DNA of 64,000 nucleotides, taken from positions 14,944,380 through 15,008,379 of the forward strand of contig CM044960.1 in NCBI GenBank assembly GCA_024516035.1, given 5' to 3'. Source of the DNA: Bactericera cockerelli (taxonomy: Eukaryota; Arthropoda; Insecta; Hemiptera; Triozidae). Of this stretch, positions 63,413 to 64,000 are shown piece by piece. A program made the translations under genes and the position numbers. The notes under the pieces are model-generated. The model was given only the letters and a program-made list of their open reading frames with translations, made no database searches and was not told the DNA's origin. How positions within the stretch are numbered: the first letter of the stretch is position 1; each line of letters opens with the position of its first letter.

Positions 63413-64000
63413 CTGAAAATAATTAATTTGATAATAATACTCTTTATTGGAAGGTAACTAAAGAAGAACGGGGGGGTTTTTAGCGGGTGAGCCGACAGAA
63501 TTGGTGCCCTTCAAGAGGGGCGACACACCATACCCTGCCGGCAAGTCCCGCATATCCTTCAGCACTAGAGCTTTGCTAAAGGAATCTTATAAGATTTTCC
63601 CCCTCAAAAAAAAAAAAAAAAAAACCACCAGCATTTTCTACTATCTATCCCTCAGCGTCTTATTATTATGTGATTACTAGATCCCGGATAATATGCAAAT
63701 GGTTATTGGCATAATCTTTGCCATATTCTAACGATTTTTGAGTTTTGAAATATTTTACACATATACGGGTATTTTTCATTATTTCAAGCATTTGTTAGGA
63801 AATATCGTTGAAAATAATACATTATCGGGTTTCGAATCGGTGACCACTTGATCCAAACCGAGGCCCTTACTACTGCGCTACCCGGACTGATTTTTGACTG
63901 ACAGAATAAGTAGAGGATGACCCATTACGCAAGTTATAGTATTCTTGGTTACGCAAGAAGTTAAATCGCGGCTATACAAAAGTAGTAAATATTGCACAAA
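63413..64000 (-). other. Pvr intron running off the window
   Basis: No further Pvr exon was found. 63,826-63,891 is an inverse tRNA-like head (gggtttcgaatcggtgacca ... tactgcgctacccgg), possibly another SINE. Confidence 0.5.

Overview
The window is eukaryotic and AT-rich, with intron-split genes bounded by GT-AG sites and dense repeats. It most likely comes from an insect. The two genes recognised are a takeout/juvenile-hormone-binding family member and a Pvr-type receptor tyrosine kinase. The wealth of tRNA- and 5S-derived SINEs would fit a hemipteran, but that finer placement is inference.

Layout: bases 1-16,380 contain no host exon I can defend. They hold transposon relics (non-LTR reverse-transcriptase fragments, an RTE-like LINE 3' end, a hAT transposase relic), SINEs, foldback MITEs and a 42-bp satellite. 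From a TATA box at 16,383 to a poly(A) signal near 38,760 lies a complete five-exon takeout-like gene on the + strand. It encodes 259 aa with a signal peptide; introns 1 (11.5 kb) and 2 (7.5 kb) are full of repeats. Bases 38,770-49,090 are intergenic and dominated by two long foldback elements (40,053-40,945 and 44,293-45,335). From 63,412 down to 49,355 on the - strand lie the last 16 coding exons (867 codons) of a Pvr/VEGFR-family receptor. They encode three Ig-like domains, a transmembrane helix, a split kinase domain and the C-terminal tail. Its 5' part lies beyond the right edge. The two genes converge tail to tail; nothing in the sequence says they act together. The takeout product should be a secreted hydrophobic-ligand carrier, and Pvr a membrane growth-factor receptor.

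All exon joins below were traced by hand; reading phases agree at every junction in both genes. The observations most worth a second look are: a 75-bp minisatellite made from the exon-intron boundary of the penultimate Pvr exon, which repeats a consensus 5' splice site five times; a 31-bp tandem duplication of the 3' splice site of takeout exon 3, in which the upstream copy leads to a stop; a 293-bp terminal-inverted-repeat element carrying five near-identical hairpins; a 62-bp perfect palindrome in takeout intron 4; and SINEs with 5S rRNA-like and tRNA-like heads that share one tail. I found no CRISPR array, no prokaryote-like system and no convincing stand-alone RNA gene.
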